Of a DNA stretch of 64,000 nt, positions 41,160 through 50,282 are shown one piece after another. Positions within the stretch are counted from its first letter, which is position 1; the number at the start of each line of letters is the position of its first letter. Under the pieces are notes generated by a model. It was not told the DNA's origin. It did no database searches and was given only the letters and a program-made list of their open reading frames with translations. This DNA comes from an uncultured Lachnospira sp. Lineage in GTDB: Bacteria > Bacillota > Clostridia > Lachnospirales > Lachnospiraceae. The stretch spans positions 1 to 64,000 of the forward strand of contig CALWKC010000004.1 in NCBI GenBank assembly GCA_944381165.1. Direction: 5' to 3'. Made by a program: the position numbers and the translations under genes.

Positions 41160-41880
41160 AATATCCACCTCTTTCCCTTTGCTGAATCCTCCGCTGCTGT
41201 TCAAATATATATTTGACAATCGCATCTCTCAGCTCACGGGGGACACCCTTGAACTGAATTCTGCTGTCATATACTTTTCTTCTGTTCGGGGATTCAAGTG
41301 AGAGTATAATTTTTCCGACTGCCTCAACATCTCGTTTTCCTATATTCATCTCAATAGGAAAACGCAGTGCGACATAATCATTTTTTTCAAACGGAAACTC
41401 TGTCGCCATACGTATACCGCCGCCGCTTATATCCACTATCATGCCCTTTTGGTCAGACGGCGTAAGCTCAGGCACAATATTTTCTTTTTTATATTTTATA
41501 AACTCTGACTCATCCAGTTTTCTCACATAACACTCTATTGTACACGGAAGACGATAAAACTCTCTTCGCTGAAATTTTTTCAGCTCCGTCTTTAACTCCA
41601 GCTTCATCACATGAATATTGTCTTCCCTGCCTCTGTCAGCCACTATGGATTCACAGTTAAATATTCCTTTTTTCGTATAGAAAAAGGTTTCAAGAATATT
41701 TCCTATTCCCAGCGGTATGATATGTCCCTCAAAAATCGGCATTGCTGCAATAATCTCACCGTTGCGAATATCAACAATCTGACTGACATACACCTGTGCC
41801 TGCTCAGGGTCATTTATGTTCTTTCCGCCCTTCACGCTCAGCTCAATCTTGTTTCCAACTGCCAAAACACTATCTGACAT
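41134..41880 (-). CDS. PilZ domain flagellar brake protein (YcgR-like)
   Basis: A 248-residue protein with an N-terminal YcgR-type beta domain (about 1-95) and a C-terminal PilZ domain starting with the c-di-GMP binding arginine motif RREFYRLP (about 105-112) and the DISGGGIRM loop (about 150-158). With c-di-GMP bound such proteins slow the motor or affect stators. The Bacillus homologue is DgrA/YpfA, in a different location. The ATG at 41880 follows AGGGGGCG; two earlier ATGs are less well supported. Located between flhG and cheB. Confidence 0.88.
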   Translation of the reverse strand: MSDSVLAVGNKIELSVKGGKNINDPEQAQVYVSQIVDIRNGEIIAAMPIFEGHIIPLGIGNILETFFYTKKGIFNCESIVADRGREDNIHVMKLELKTELKKFQRREFYRLPCTIECYVRKLDESEFIKYKKENIVPELTPSDQKGMIVDISGGGIRMATEFPFEKNDYVALRFPIEMNIGKRDVEAVGKIILSLESPNRRKVYDSRIQFKGVPRELRDAIVKYIFEQQRRIQQRERGGYFGKENTDN

Positions 41881-41957
41881 AGCCGCCCCCTTTTTCTCCA
41901 TTACCATTTTCCGAAATCCCGCCGGCTTCTGCATATAGCTGCAAAAAACGGCTGCAA

Positions 41958-42839
41958 TTACTGTTTTATTTTCCTGGAAAAAACATTTCTGAAAAAGTTT
42001 CTCACTCCGATATTCTTAGAAACAGTATGACCATTCTCCAGAACCTCAGCTATATTCTGATAACACCTTGCAGCCGCAGAATTAGGATACATAAGCATAA
42101 TCGGCTTCTGCTTCATGACTGCCCTGGTTATATTATCATCATACAGCACCATTCCTAAATATTCCATCTTTATATTTAAAAATTTTGAGACTACAGCATT
42201 GAGTTTCTCATAAAGATTTTTTCCCTCGGTCTCGCTTGAAACTCTGTTTGCAATCATTTTGATTTTATTGTTTTCTGCGTCATATGATTCATTCATGCTC
42301 AATGCTTTAAGAAGAGCATACGAGTCCGTGACAGACGTCGGCTCAGGCGTAGTCACGAGAATTGTTTCCGGACATGCAACAAGAAACTCCATAACCGCAG
42401 GAGAAATTCCTGCACCGGTGTCTATAATAATAACGTCGGCGAACTCCTCAAGCTGCGAAAGCTTTCCTACAAGACGCTTTACCTGCTCTTTGTCAAGATT
42501 TACAAGCTTTGCAATCCCTGAACCTCCGGAGATAAAACCAACCCCCTCAGGTCCCTGTGTAATAATCTCTTTAATCTCCATTCCCTTAAACATAAGGTCA
42601 CCTAGATTATACTTCGGTATTATCCCAAACATAACCTCAACATTTGCAAGTCCGAAATCCGCATCAAGAATAACTACTCTCTTCCCCATTTTCCTGAACT
42701 GCAGAGCAAGGTTAATAGAAGTGTTTGACTTGCCCACTCCGCCTTTTCCGCTGGTAACGGCAATAACACGCGCATTTGAAACTAATTTCTGATTTTGAAG
42801 CTTTACAATATTTCTTAAAGTTTCTGCCTGGTCCATCAT
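41958..42839 (-). CDS. flhG: MinD/ParA-like flagellar ATPase FlhG (YlxH)
   Basis: A 293-residue MinD-type ATPase. Deviant Walker A SGKGGVGKSN (30-39), Walker A' DADFGLANV (about 76-84) and DTGAGIS (about 141-147) are visible; a basic C-terminal segment (about 280-293) may contact membrane or ribosome. FlhG sets flagellar number and placement by regulating FlhF. Its ATG overlaps the flhF stop codon, with GGGAGG six bases upstream. Confidence 0.93.
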   Translation of the reverse strand: MMDQAETLRNIVKLQNQKLVSNARVIAVTSGKGGVGKSNTSINLALQFRKMGKRVVILDADFGLANVEVMFGIIPKYNLGDLMFKGMEIKEIITQGPEGVGFISGGSGIAKLVNLDKEQVKRLVGKLSQLEEFADVIIIDTGAGISPAVMEFLVACPETILVTTPEPTSVTDSYALLKALSMNESYDAENNKIKMIANRVSSETEGKNLYEKLNAVVSKFLNIKMEYLGMVLYDDNITRAVMKQKPIMLMYPNSAAARCYQNIAEVLENGHTVSKNIGVRNFFRNVFSRKIKQ

Positions 42840-44164
42840 ACACTTCCTCCCAACAGCTGTTTTGCCAGCGCCTGTTCGTTAATGAGTTCAATGTCATTAG
42901 GTACGTTCTGTCCCGATGTCGTATAAGAAAGCCTTGCACCCGTCAAAAGTCTGATATTTAAAATATTTCCGAGACAGCAGGTCTCATCAATCTTTGTAAA
43001 AATAACCGACCAGTTCTTTACATCCTTATAACGCTCAGTTATATTTACCAAATCTTTATATTTTGTAGTTGTACTGAGCACGAGATAAATTTCCACATCA
43101 AAATTATCCTTGAGTTCTTCAGCTCTCTCAAGCATTTCCGATAATTCATCCATCTGCTCTTCTGATTTATGAGAACGACCGGCTGTGTCAATCATAATCA
43201 AATCATAATCTTTATACTCTCTCAAAGCCTCATCGAGCTCATCAGACGAATAAACCACACTCACCGGACTGTCAATAATAGATGCGTATGTATTAAGCTG
43301 CTCCACAGCGGCAATTCTGTACGTATCGGCAGTCACAAACGCCACTCTCGCATACTCCTCAAGCTTGAACTTTGACGCTATCTTGGCAATCGTCGTTGTC
43401 TTTCCCACGCCTGTCGGTCCTATAAAAAATACAGCCTTAGGCTTATCCCCAAGCTCTATCGGCTTAGGCTCCCCAAGCTTTAAAATAATCTTCTGATATA
43501 CAGCCGAGAGAATACTGTCAATATTTGACTCTCTTTTTAAAGAGCTCTCAATGTCCCCCATAATCTGGTCGGCATACTTTTCATCCACCTCGTTGTCTAT
43601 CAGCTTATTATATATAAGCTTTATAAACTTCATGTTGGAATTTTCACGTTCCTGCACGGCTTTTCTTCCGGCATCACGCTCTGTATCAAGTCTGCTTCTC
43701 TCATCATCATCTTCACGCTTCATATCATTTATCCTGCCCGAGCCCGAATTCATCTGACTCTGCAAAAGACTGTGAAGAGAATCCAGCTTCTGCTCAATCA
43801 CAGTAGATTCAGACGGTACAGATAACTTCTCATCTGCAACAATGTTAAGTCTTCCCGCAGACTGTGAAGAAAAGGAGCCGCCCGCAGGCGGCACACCGCC
43901 GGAATCCGCGCCTCCCGTCTTATAAGCCGTTCCTGCCTGCACAAACGCCTTGTTAAAAACATCATCCTTGTTCACGTTTTTATTTACATACTCATCCTCT
44001 TCAAGAGCCGCTGTAATCTCTACAACATCCTTCTTAAAAAGTTTAAAAATCCCTCTCTGCTTTAAAGTTTTTACATTAAGCACAACCGCGTTGTTGCCAA
44101 GTTCCTCCTGTGCCTTTAAAATTGCTTCCTTCTCTGTTGCGCCCTGAATCTTTTTAACTATCAT
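42836..44164 (-). CDS. flhF: SRP-type GTPase FlhF
   Basis: A 442-residue FlhF: N-terminal basic domain (1-60), low-complexity linker (about 75-175), N-domain helices (about 178-235) and SRP-like GTPase with GPTGVGKTT (249-257), FVTADTYRIAAVEQL and DTAGRSH. It marks the site of flagellar assembly. The start codon is ATG at 44164 and the flhA stop directly precedes it. Standard neighbours flhA and flhG. Confidence 0.95.
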   Translation of the reverse strand: MIVKKIQGATEKEAILKAQEELGNNAVVLNVKTLKQRGIFKLFKKDVVEITAALEEDEYVNKNVNKDDVFNKAFVQAGTAYKTGGADSGGVPPAGGSFSSQSAGRLNIVADEKLSVPSESTVIEQKLDSLHSLLQSQMNSGSGRINDMKREDDDERSRLDTERDAGRKAVQERENSNMKFIKLIYNKLIDNEVDEKYADQIMGDIESSLKRESNIDSILSAVYQKIILKLGEPKPIELGDKPKAVFFIGPTGVGKTTTIAKIASKFKLEEYARVAFVTADTYRIAAVEQLNTYASIIDSPVSVVYSSDELDEALREYKDYDLIMIDTAGRSHKSEEQMDELSEMLERAEELKDNFDVEIYLVLSTTTKYKDLVNITERYKDVKNWSVIFTKIDETCCLGNILNIRLLTGARLSYTTSGQNVPNDIELINEQALAKQLLGGSV

Positions 44165-46204
44165 TTACTCTGTCACCATCCCAACTGACTGTAATTCCAC
44201 ATTAGGCTCAACCTCATTATATGAAATTACAATAATATCTTTGAAGTAATCCGAAACAAGCTTCTTAAAATAAAGCCTTACAATCGGAGAAGTAATAACA
44301 ATTTGATTTTTGCCCATATCGTCCAGCTTCTTAAGAGATTCCTTAAGGCTCGCGACTATTTTTTTGATTTTCTCCGGGTCAAGCGTAAGATAAGAGCCCT
44401 GCTCCGTATTTTTTACAGAGCCCATAATTTCCTGCTCCACGGCAGGGTCAAGTGTAACTACGTTTGTGACCTCGTTAGGCGGAAAATATTTTCCTGAAAT
44501 TGCGCGTTTCAAGCTCTGTCTGACATACTCTGTAAGAATATCCGTATCTCTCGTGACAGGCGCATGGTCCGCAAGCGTCTCGAAAATCGTCACAAGGTCT
44601 CTTATAGAAATCCCCTCCTCAAGGAGATTCTGAAGCACCTTCTGTATTTCACCAACCCCGAGAAGCTTAGGAACAAGCTCCTCGATAAGAGTAGGATTAT
44701 TTTCCTTAACATTGTTGATAAGATTCTGAACATCCTGCCTTGTGAGCAGCTCAGAAATATGCTGGCGTATAACCTCGGTGAGATGCGTAGCGATAATCGA
44801 AGGCGGATCAACAACCGTATATCCAAGAGACTCGGCACGCTCGCGCTGGCTCTCGGTAATCCATATAGCCGGAAGATGAAAAGACGGCTCAAATGTAGGT
44901 ATACCTGTAATCTCCTCCTCCACATAACCCGGATTCATCGCCATATAATGGTCAAAGAGAATTTCTCCATCACTGACCTGAATACCTTTAATCTTAATTA
45001 CATACTGATTAGGATTCAACTGAATATTATCCCTGAGTCGAATAATAGGCACAACCGCACCGAGCTCCAGCGCAATCTGACGTCTTATCATTACGACTCT
45101 GTCAAGTAAGTCTCCTCCCTGATTTACATCGGCAAGAGGAATAATTCCATATCCAAATTCAAGCTCAATAGGGTCGACATTAAGCAGGCTGACAACATTC
45201 TCCGGCTTTCGTATCTCCTGAGCCTCTGTCTCCTCTCTCTCGACTTCCTCCTCAATCTTAGCTTCGCCATTCTTTCCGGAAAGCTTTCTTCCCGCAACAA
45301 TAAGCAGTATTCCAAAAGGCACAAATATGTAAATAGGAAGCGGAGTCACAATACCCAGAAGCGCAAGCGCCGCGCCTACCATCATAAGCACCTTGTCGAT
45401 AGAGAAAAGCTGTCCGACAATCTCGTCGCCAAGTTCTCCGTCACTTGACGCCTTTGTGACAAGAACACCTGTCGCAAGCGAAATCAAAAGAGATGGAATC
45501 TGGCTGCAGAGACCGTCACCGATTGTGAGAATTGTATATTTTGTAAGCGCCTCATTTATGCTTAAGCCGTCGTACATCATTCCCATGATAATACCGCCGA
45601 CAATATTAATCGCCGTAATAATAAGACCTGCAGTGGCGTCACCCTTTACATACTTAGTGGCACCGTCCATTGAGCCAAAGAAGCTGTTTTCCTGCTGCAG
45701 CTTCTTTCTGCGCTCAGCAGCTTCCTTATCGGTGATTGCTCCGGTATTCAAATCCGAATCGATAGCCATCTGCTTGCCTGCCATGGCATCGAGCGTAAAT
45801 CTGGCCGTAACCTCGGCTACTCTCTCACTACCTTTATTAATAACAATAAACTGGATAATGATAAGTACTATGAAAATGATTACGCCGATAACGAGGTTAC
45901 CCCCTCCCACAAACTGTCCGAAGGTGTCGACAACCTTTCCGGCATCACCCTTACTTAAAATCAGCTTTGTGGAAGACACATTCAACGAAATCCTGAAAAT
46001 TGTAGTAAACAGAATCATTGTAGGAAAAGAAGCCATGTCAAGCACCTCTTTTGCGTACAGTGCATTGAACAGAATTATCAATGACACGGCAATATTAAGC
46101 GCCAGAAGAAAATCCAACAGCCATGACGGAATTGAAATAATAAAGAAAACAACCGCAGCAAGCAGATATAATCCAATAAAAAGGTCATTTTTCTTGATTT
46201 TCAT
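44165..46204 (-). CDS. flhA: Flagellar export gate protein FlhA
   Basis: A 679-residue FlhA with eight membrane helices in the first half (to about 310), the conserved cytoplasmic FHIPEP-type loop (about 120-195; RFTLDAMAGKQMAID and AERRKKLQQENSFFGSMDGA) and a large cytoplasmic C-terminal domain forming the export nonamer ring. It is the main proton-driven component of the flagellar type III secretion gate. ATG at 46204 follows GAGAAGAGG. It lies 89 bp after flhB. Confidence 0.97.
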   Translation of the reverse strand: MKIKKNDLFIGLYLLAAVVFFIISIPSWLLDFLLALNIAVSLIILFNALYAKEVLDMASFPTMILFTTIFRISLNVSSTKLILSKGDAGKVVDTFGQFVGGGNLVIGVIIFIVLIIIQFIVINKGSERVAEVTARFTLDAMAGKQMAIDSDLNTGAITDKEAAERRKKLQQENSFFGSMDGATKYVKGDATAGLIITAINIVGGIIMGMMYDGLSINEALTKYTILTIGDGLCSQIPSLLISLATGVLVTKASSDGELGDEIVGQLFSIDKVLMMVGAALALLGIVTPLPIYIFVPFGILLIVAGRKLSGKNGEAKIEEEVEREETEAQEIRKPENVVSLLNVDPIELEFGYGIIPLADVNQGGDLLDRVVMIRRQIALELGAVVPIIRLRDNIQLNPNQYVIKIKGIQVSDGEILFDHYMAMNPGYVEEEITGIPTFEPSFHLPAIWITESQRERAESLGYTVVDPPSIIATHLTEVIRQHISELLTRQDVQNLINNVKENNPTLIEELVPKLLGVGEIQKVLQNLLEEGISIRDLVTIFETLADHAPVTRDTDILTEYVRQSLKRAISGKYFPPNEVTNVVTLDPAVEQEIMGSVKNTEQGSYLTLDPEKIKKIVASLKESLKKLDDMGKNQIVITSPIVRLYFKKLVSDYFKDIIVISYNEVEPNVELQSVGMVTE

Positions 46205-46293
46205 TGCCTCTTCTCCCTTTCATTTTTCATCAAAAAATTACATCATAATATTTTATCATGTAATTTATTCTTATTCAACCGATTAATTTGGTT

Positions 46294-47466
46294 TTAGGCC
46301 TTTAAAACTCTCGCAAGAATCTCCGCAACCGCCTGATACAGCTCTGGAGGAATCTCCATTCCTATGTCGACATTATTATATAAAATTCTCGCAAGAGGCT
46401 TATTTTCAACAATCTCTATATTGCATTCCTTCGCCTTTTCCCTTATCTGGAACGCAAGATAGTCGGCTCCCTTAGCTATGACGACAGGAGCCATTCCGCT
46501 GTTCGGCTCATACTTAAGCGCTACCGCGAAATGCGTCGGGTTTGTAATGACAACATCCGCATCCGGAAGCTGCTGCATCATCCTTCGCCTTGAAATCTCC
46601 TGCATCCTGCGCCTAATCTGACCTTTTACCTGCGGATCTCCCTCTGTATTCTTAAACTCGTCCTTTACCTCCTGCTTGGTCATCATTGTATCCTGCTTAA
46701 ATTTAATACGCTGATAAACCAAATCAACAAATCCAATCACAAGAAAAATACCGCTTATTTTAATTCCCAGGTCTATAATCGCATCACCCGTAAGTGCCAG
46801 CGCTCTGTAAAGCGTAACATCATAAAATGTCAGCAAAAGATTCATTTTATCCTTTACTGTGGTGTATACAACATACGCAATTACGAGCATCATTGCTACT
46901 GATTTTATCAGTTCAAATAACTGCTTAAACGAAAAAAGCCTTTTAAAACCGTTGATCGGGTTTAATTTGCTGAATTTCGGCGCCAACGGCTTGGATGTAA
47001 CCATCCACCTCTGCTGAAGCGTATTTCCCAGAACAGCTATGACAACAGCCACCAGAAATATCGGAAGAACAATATTAAGCGTATCAACAAAAATATTTTT
47101 GACCGACTCTGCCGCCAGCTTCATCGAAAGTCCTTCGCTGCTTGAATTTACTATAATCTCAAAGCTGTTGTAAAATTCCTTAAAGGAGCTGATGAACTTT
47201 TCTCCCATATTGCCGACATACACTTTGATTATTATAAACAGCGCCATCAGCGTGACAGCCATTATAATCTCTTTACTCTTTGCTACCTGTCCTTCCTTAC
47301 GGACATCGTTGAGCTTTTTGCTGGTCGCCGGCTCCGTCTTTTCGCCGCCGGGACCATCCTTTGCAAAAAACTGCAAATTATATCCAATCAATACATTTTT
47401 GACAGTCTCTTCCCTTTGCCAAACACATGTCCCGTCAGTCAGTTCTGCGTTATTTATATATGTCAT
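46294..47466 (-). CDS. flhB: Flagellar export switch protein FlhB, extended N-terminus
   Basis: A 390-residue FlhB with four membrane helices (about 66-260), the basic EKTEPATSKKLNDVRKEGQ lead (42-60) and the autocleavage motif NPTH (309-312) in the cytoplasmic domain. Autocleavage switches export from hook to filament substrates. The N-terminus has about 41 extra residues before the usual start, ending in YNLQFFAKDGPGG. The ATG at 47466 overlaps the fliR stop (ATGA) and has GGGGGATG upstream, so the extension is probably real. Confidence 0.96.
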   Translation of the reverse strand: MTYINNAELTDGTCVWQREETVKNVLIGYNLQFFAKDGPGGEKTEPATSKKLNDVRKEGQVAKSKEIIMAVTLMALFIIIKVYVGNMGEKFISSFKEFYNSFEIIVNSSSEGLSMKLAAESVKNIFVDTLNIVLPIFLVAVVIAVLGNTLQQRWMVTSKPLAPKFSKLNPINGFKRLFSFKQLFELIKSVAMMLVIAYVVYTTVKDKMNLLLTFYDVTLYRALALTGDAIIDLGIKISGIFLVIGFVDLVYQRIKFKQDTMMTKQEVKDEFKNTEGDPQVKGQIRRRMQEISRRRMMQQLPDADVVITNPTHFAVALKYEPNSGMAPVVIAKGADYLAFQIREKAKECNIEIVENKPLARILYNNVDIGMEIPPELYQAVAEILARVLKA

Positions 47467-48242
47467 GGACTCATCCCCCTGACCAAAGCAGCCAGAAGCG
47501 TCTTAATCTCATCCTCTATGAATGTTGACACCGCCGGCATCATAACTACAGTAAAAAGCACTACAAATATTCCGACAAATATTTTAAGCTGCATTCCGAC
47601 AACAAACATATTCATCTGAGGCGCAATCCTCGCAAGAATTGCAAGTATAGCGTTCAGCATAAGCATTGCCGCAAACACAGGAAAAGCAATCCTGAAACCT
47701 ATAACGAAATAATCTGACATGAATCCAATCACCTCAGTGTAAATAGATGCCGAAAATGTCACGCCCCCTATGGGAATTACATTATAGGTCTCAACAATCG
47801 CCGATATAAGATAGCGATACATTCCTGATACAATTAGAAGCAAAAGAAGTATATAGTAATAAAAATTGCCGAGTATACCCACCTGAATATTTGTCGTCGG
47901 ATCCATAATCTGCGCCATAGCCAGACCTGTCTCCATATCGATAATTTTTCCGGCAAACATAATTATCTGGACGCAGAACGATGCCGCCGCGCCAAGAATA
48001 AGTCCTACAACTACCTCCTGAAGCACCAGCACCGCATACCCGATAACCCCGCTGTATGTATAAGTCATATCTGAATTGATGCTGTATACAATTACAGTGA
48101 TAAAAAATGAAAGACCGATTTTTGTTCTCGCAGGTACGTTGGCTGTATTAAAAAAAGGCGCAACAAAGATGAAAGACGCAATACGCATTAATATTAATGT
48201 AAATAATTCAAACTGTTGAAGCGCAACCTCATACTGTATCAT
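47463..48242 (-). CDS. fliR: Flagellar export protein FliR
   Basis: A 259-residue integral membrane protein with about six helices. FliR forms the FliPQR export gate core with FliP and FliQ. Conserved features: FxLILMRIASFIFVAPFF, VPARTKIGLSFFIT, QEVVVGLILGAAASFCVQIIMFAGKIIDMETGLAMA (about 86-121) and the C-terminal LxxIAPQMNMFVVGMQLKI. ATG at 48242. It follows fliQ by 24 bp and overlaps flhB. Confidence 0.96.
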   Translation of the reverse strand: MIQYEVALQQFELFTLILMRIASFIFVAPFFNTANVPARTKIGLSFFITVIVYSINSDMTYTYSGVIGYAVLVLQEVVVGLILGAAASFCVQIIMFAGKIIDMETGLAMAQIMDPTTNIQVGILGNFYYYILLLLLIVSGMYRYLISAIVETYNVIPIGGVTFSASIYTEVIGFMSDYFVIGFRIAFPVFAAMLMLNAILAILARIAPQMNMFVVGMQLKIFVGIFVVLFTVVMMPAVSTFIEDEIKTLLAALVRGMSP

Positions 48243-48266
48243 CTGTCAAGTGCCTCTCCCGTTTTT

Positions 48267-48536
48267 CTATGTAATATACTGCGAAAAATTCCCCCAAAGC
48301 TGATTAATAAAAGCAACTATCTCATTCAACATCCACGTTCCCATAACCATTATTGCAATGAGAATAGCAATAAGCTTCGGAACAAACGTGAGAGTCTGTT
48401 CCTGAATGGATGTAAGTGTCTGAAATAAACTTATTATTAATCCGACTATCATGGAAACAAGCAATATAGGAACTGAAGTTTTGACGATAACCCATACGGT
48501 CTGTCTTGCTATTGTTATAACGTCTGCACTGCTCAT
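48267..48536 (-). CDS. fliQ: Flagellar export protein FliQ
   Basis: An 89-residue protein with two membrane helices and the family block VITIARQTVWVIVKTSVPILLVSMIVGLIISLFQTLTSIQEQTLTFVPKLIA. It is part of the FliPQR gate. The ATG at 48536 is chosen for its GGAGAG site and the usual length; the reading to 48590 runs into the hairpin at 48560-48596 and adds 18 unlikely residues. Confidence 0.96.
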   Translation of the reverse strand: MSSADVITIARQTVWVIVKTSVPILLVSMIVGLIISLFQTLTSIQEQTLTFVPKLIAILIAIMVMGTWMLNEIVAFINQLWGNFSQYIT

Positions 48537-48559
48537 AATACTCTCCATTCTTTCCCAGA

Positions 48560-48596
48560 CAGCATGTGCCTGTGCTGTACGCACAGGCACATGTTG
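48560..48596 (-). repeat. Sixteen-base-pair hairpin between fliP and fliQ
   Basis: The arms ATGTGCCTGTGC and GCACAGGCACAT (48564-48575, 48581-48592) are perfect complements; with flanking pairs the stem reaches 16 bp (one wobble) around a 5-nt loop. No U-tract follows. It occupies most of the 69-bp fliP-fliQ gap. Confidence 0.7.
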
Positions 48597-48605
48597 CAGT
48601 TATAC

Positions 48606-49403
48606 TCAATTAAATGTTGACATAAGATTTCCAATGATGAGATTCCATCCATCTGCCATAACAAACAAAAGTATCTTAAACGGGGTTGAAATTGTTGTAG
48701 GCGGCAGCATCATCATACCCATTGACATCAATGTTGATGAAACCACCATATCAATAACGATAAACGGCAGATAAATCAAAAATCCTATAATAAACGCAAT
48801 TCTCAATTCACTTATAATAAAGCTCGGAATAAGCACCTGAAGCGGAATATCGTCCTCCGACGTCACGGAGCCCTCCTCAAACCCTGCAATCCTTAAAAAA
48901 GTATCCAAATCCTTAGTTGATACCTGTTTAAGCATAAATTCCCGTATAGGCTGTACACCGGCATCATATGCCTCCTCCGCCGAAATCTCGTTGTTGCTCA
49001 GAGGAACAAACGCGCTCGTATATACCTCGTTAAATGTAGGGGCCATTATAAAAAATGTCAAAAATAAAGACAAGCCCGCAATAATCTGATTAGGAGGCAC
49101 TGTCTGCGTGCCAATGGCAGACCTTATAAAATGAAGTACAATTACAATTCTCGTAAAAGAAGTCAGCATCATCAGAATAGACGGTGCAACAGAAAGTACC
49201 GTAAGTACAAGAAGCATCTGCAGAACACTCGACATATCCGATCCGTCTCCGGCAGATATTCCAACACTGATCAAATTATTACCGCTGTCGGTATCCGCAG
49301 CAGCCACATGCTGAACAAAAAACACACACGACGCAAAAAATACCGACATTGCCAATGATATTATTAGCACCTTCTTTTTATACTTCTTAAAAAAATGTAA
49401 CAT
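48606..49403 (-). CDS. fliP: Flagellar export protein FliP
   Basis: A 265-residue FliP with a cleavable-type signal (about 1-36), periplasm-side segment, then helices. Blocks: LTVLSVAPSILMMLTSFTRIVIVLHFIRSAIGTQTVPPNQIIAGLSLFLTFFIMAP (about 69-124) and FIISELRIAFIIGFLIYLPFIVIDMVVSSTLMSMGMMMLPP (about 193-233). It forms the export gate pentamer. It follows fliO by 22 bp on the transcript and precedes fliQ. Confidence 0.97.
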   Translation of the reverse strand: MLHFFKKYKKKVLIISLAMSVFFASCVFFVQHVAAADTDSGNNLISVGISAGDGSDMSSVLQMLLVLTVLSVAPSILMMLTSFTRIVIVLHFIRSAIGTQTVPPNQIIAGLSLFLTFFIMAPTFNEVYTSAFVPLSNNEISAEEAYDAGVQPIREFMLKQVSTKDLDTFLRIAGFEEGSVTSEDDIPLQVLIPSFIISELRIAFIIGFLIYLPFIVIDMVVSSTLMSMGMMMLPPTTISTPFKILLFVMADGWNLIIGNLMSTFN

Positions 49404-49425
49404 TTTACTTAATTCCCGCCTAATC

Positions 49426-49791
49426 TTACGGCTTGTCCTTCTTAAACTTATCTAAAACTGCCCTAAAGCTTTCGGATTTCACCCGGGTAGAATTATCCCT
49501 GTATACTAAATCCTCCTCACAAACCTCACACAAATATGTGACAGTATCTTTACAAACTGCTATTGCAAAGCACTTATTACCTATTTTTATTATTTGAATG
49601 TACTTAGTGGATGAAATTTTCATCGTCTCGAGCACAATAATATTGCTCCCCGACATTTTTTCCTTTTGAAATCTCCCCACCCATCTTGTCGCAAAATATG
49701 TAAGCGCCACCACAAACGCAAAAATCAAAACCAATGTAATCAGCTGAGCAAACGCCTCTATACGACTGCCCGACACTGCAAGCAAAAGCAT
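49426..49791 (-). CDS. fliO: Flagellar biosynthesis protein FliO
   Basis: A 121-residue protein with one N-terminal membrane helix (about 15-35) and a short cytoplasmic FliO/FliZ domain containing IIVLETMKISSTKYIQIIKIGNKCFAIAVCKDTVTYL (about 46-82). FliO stabilises FliP during gate assembly. Start ATG overlaps the cheY stop by one base. Position cheY-fliO-fliP is standard. Confidence 0.9.
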   Translation of the reverse strand: MLLLAVSGSRIEAFAQLITLVLIFAFVVALTYFATRWVGRFQKEKMSGSNIIVLETMKISSTKYIQIIKIGNKCFAIAVCKDTVTYLCEVCEEDLVYRDNSTRVKSESFRAVLDKFKKDKP

Positions 49792-50153
49792 TATCCCAAA
49801 ACCTTCCGAACCGCTTCAATAACTCTGTCTGCCTGGAACGGCTTTACAATAAAGTCCTTTGCTCCCGACTGAATTGATTCAATAACCATAGCCTGCTGAC
49901 CCATAGCCGAACACATGATTACAGATGCATTCGGATCTAACTCTTTAATCTTTTTCAGAGCGGCAATCCCGTCCATCTCAGGCATAGTAATATCCATAAG
50001 AACTAAATCCGGCTTAACTTCGGCATACTTTTCAACAGCTTTAGCACCGTTTTCTGCTTCTCCTGCAATATTGTAACCGTTCTTTGTGAGAATATCCTTA
50101 ATCATCATTCTCATAAACGCTGCATCATCGCATATCAAAATATTATTTGCCAT
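49791..50153 (-). CDS. cheY: Chemotaxis response regulator CheY
   Basis: A 120-residue single-domain receiver. Acidic pocket DD (9-10), phospho-Asp 54 in LVLMDITMPEMDG, Ser/Thr region VIMCSAMGQ and Lys of FIVKPFQ are all present. CheY-P binds FliM/FliY; CheC and FliY dephosphorylate it. It lies between fliY and fliO as in Bacillus. ATG at 50153 follows AGGAGAAA. Confidence 0.96.
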   Translation of the reverse strand: MANNILICDDAAFMRMMIKDILTKNGYNIAGEAENGAKAVEKYAEVKPDLVLMDITMPEMDGIAALKKIKELDPNASVIMCSAMGQQAMVIESIQSGAKDFIVKPFQADRVIEAVRKVLG

Positions 50154-50195
50154 ATTATTTCTCCTATCTTTTATTCACTAAGATAACTTTATTGT

Positions 50196-50201
50196 ATTAT
50201 A
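50196..50201 (-). promoter_or_regulatory. Possible internal promoter upstream of cheY
   Basis: A perfect TATAAT on the minus strand lies 43 bp before the cheY start in a 129-bp gap. The -35 position 17 bp upstream (TAGGAA) is poor. A short TATCTT/AAGATA hairpin lies between it and the ribosome site. Confidence 0.4.
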
Positions 50202-50282
50202 CATCATCCCAGCGCAATTTCCTATCATTTTTTTATTTTATTCATGCCATTTTAGGCACTCTTTATATTATTAAGACATTTT

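Noticed and set aside
45393-46286. A 297-codon plus-strand frame
   Set aside because: Antisense to flhA; the Ser/Ile/Pro-rich translation is typical of a shadow of a membrane protein gene.
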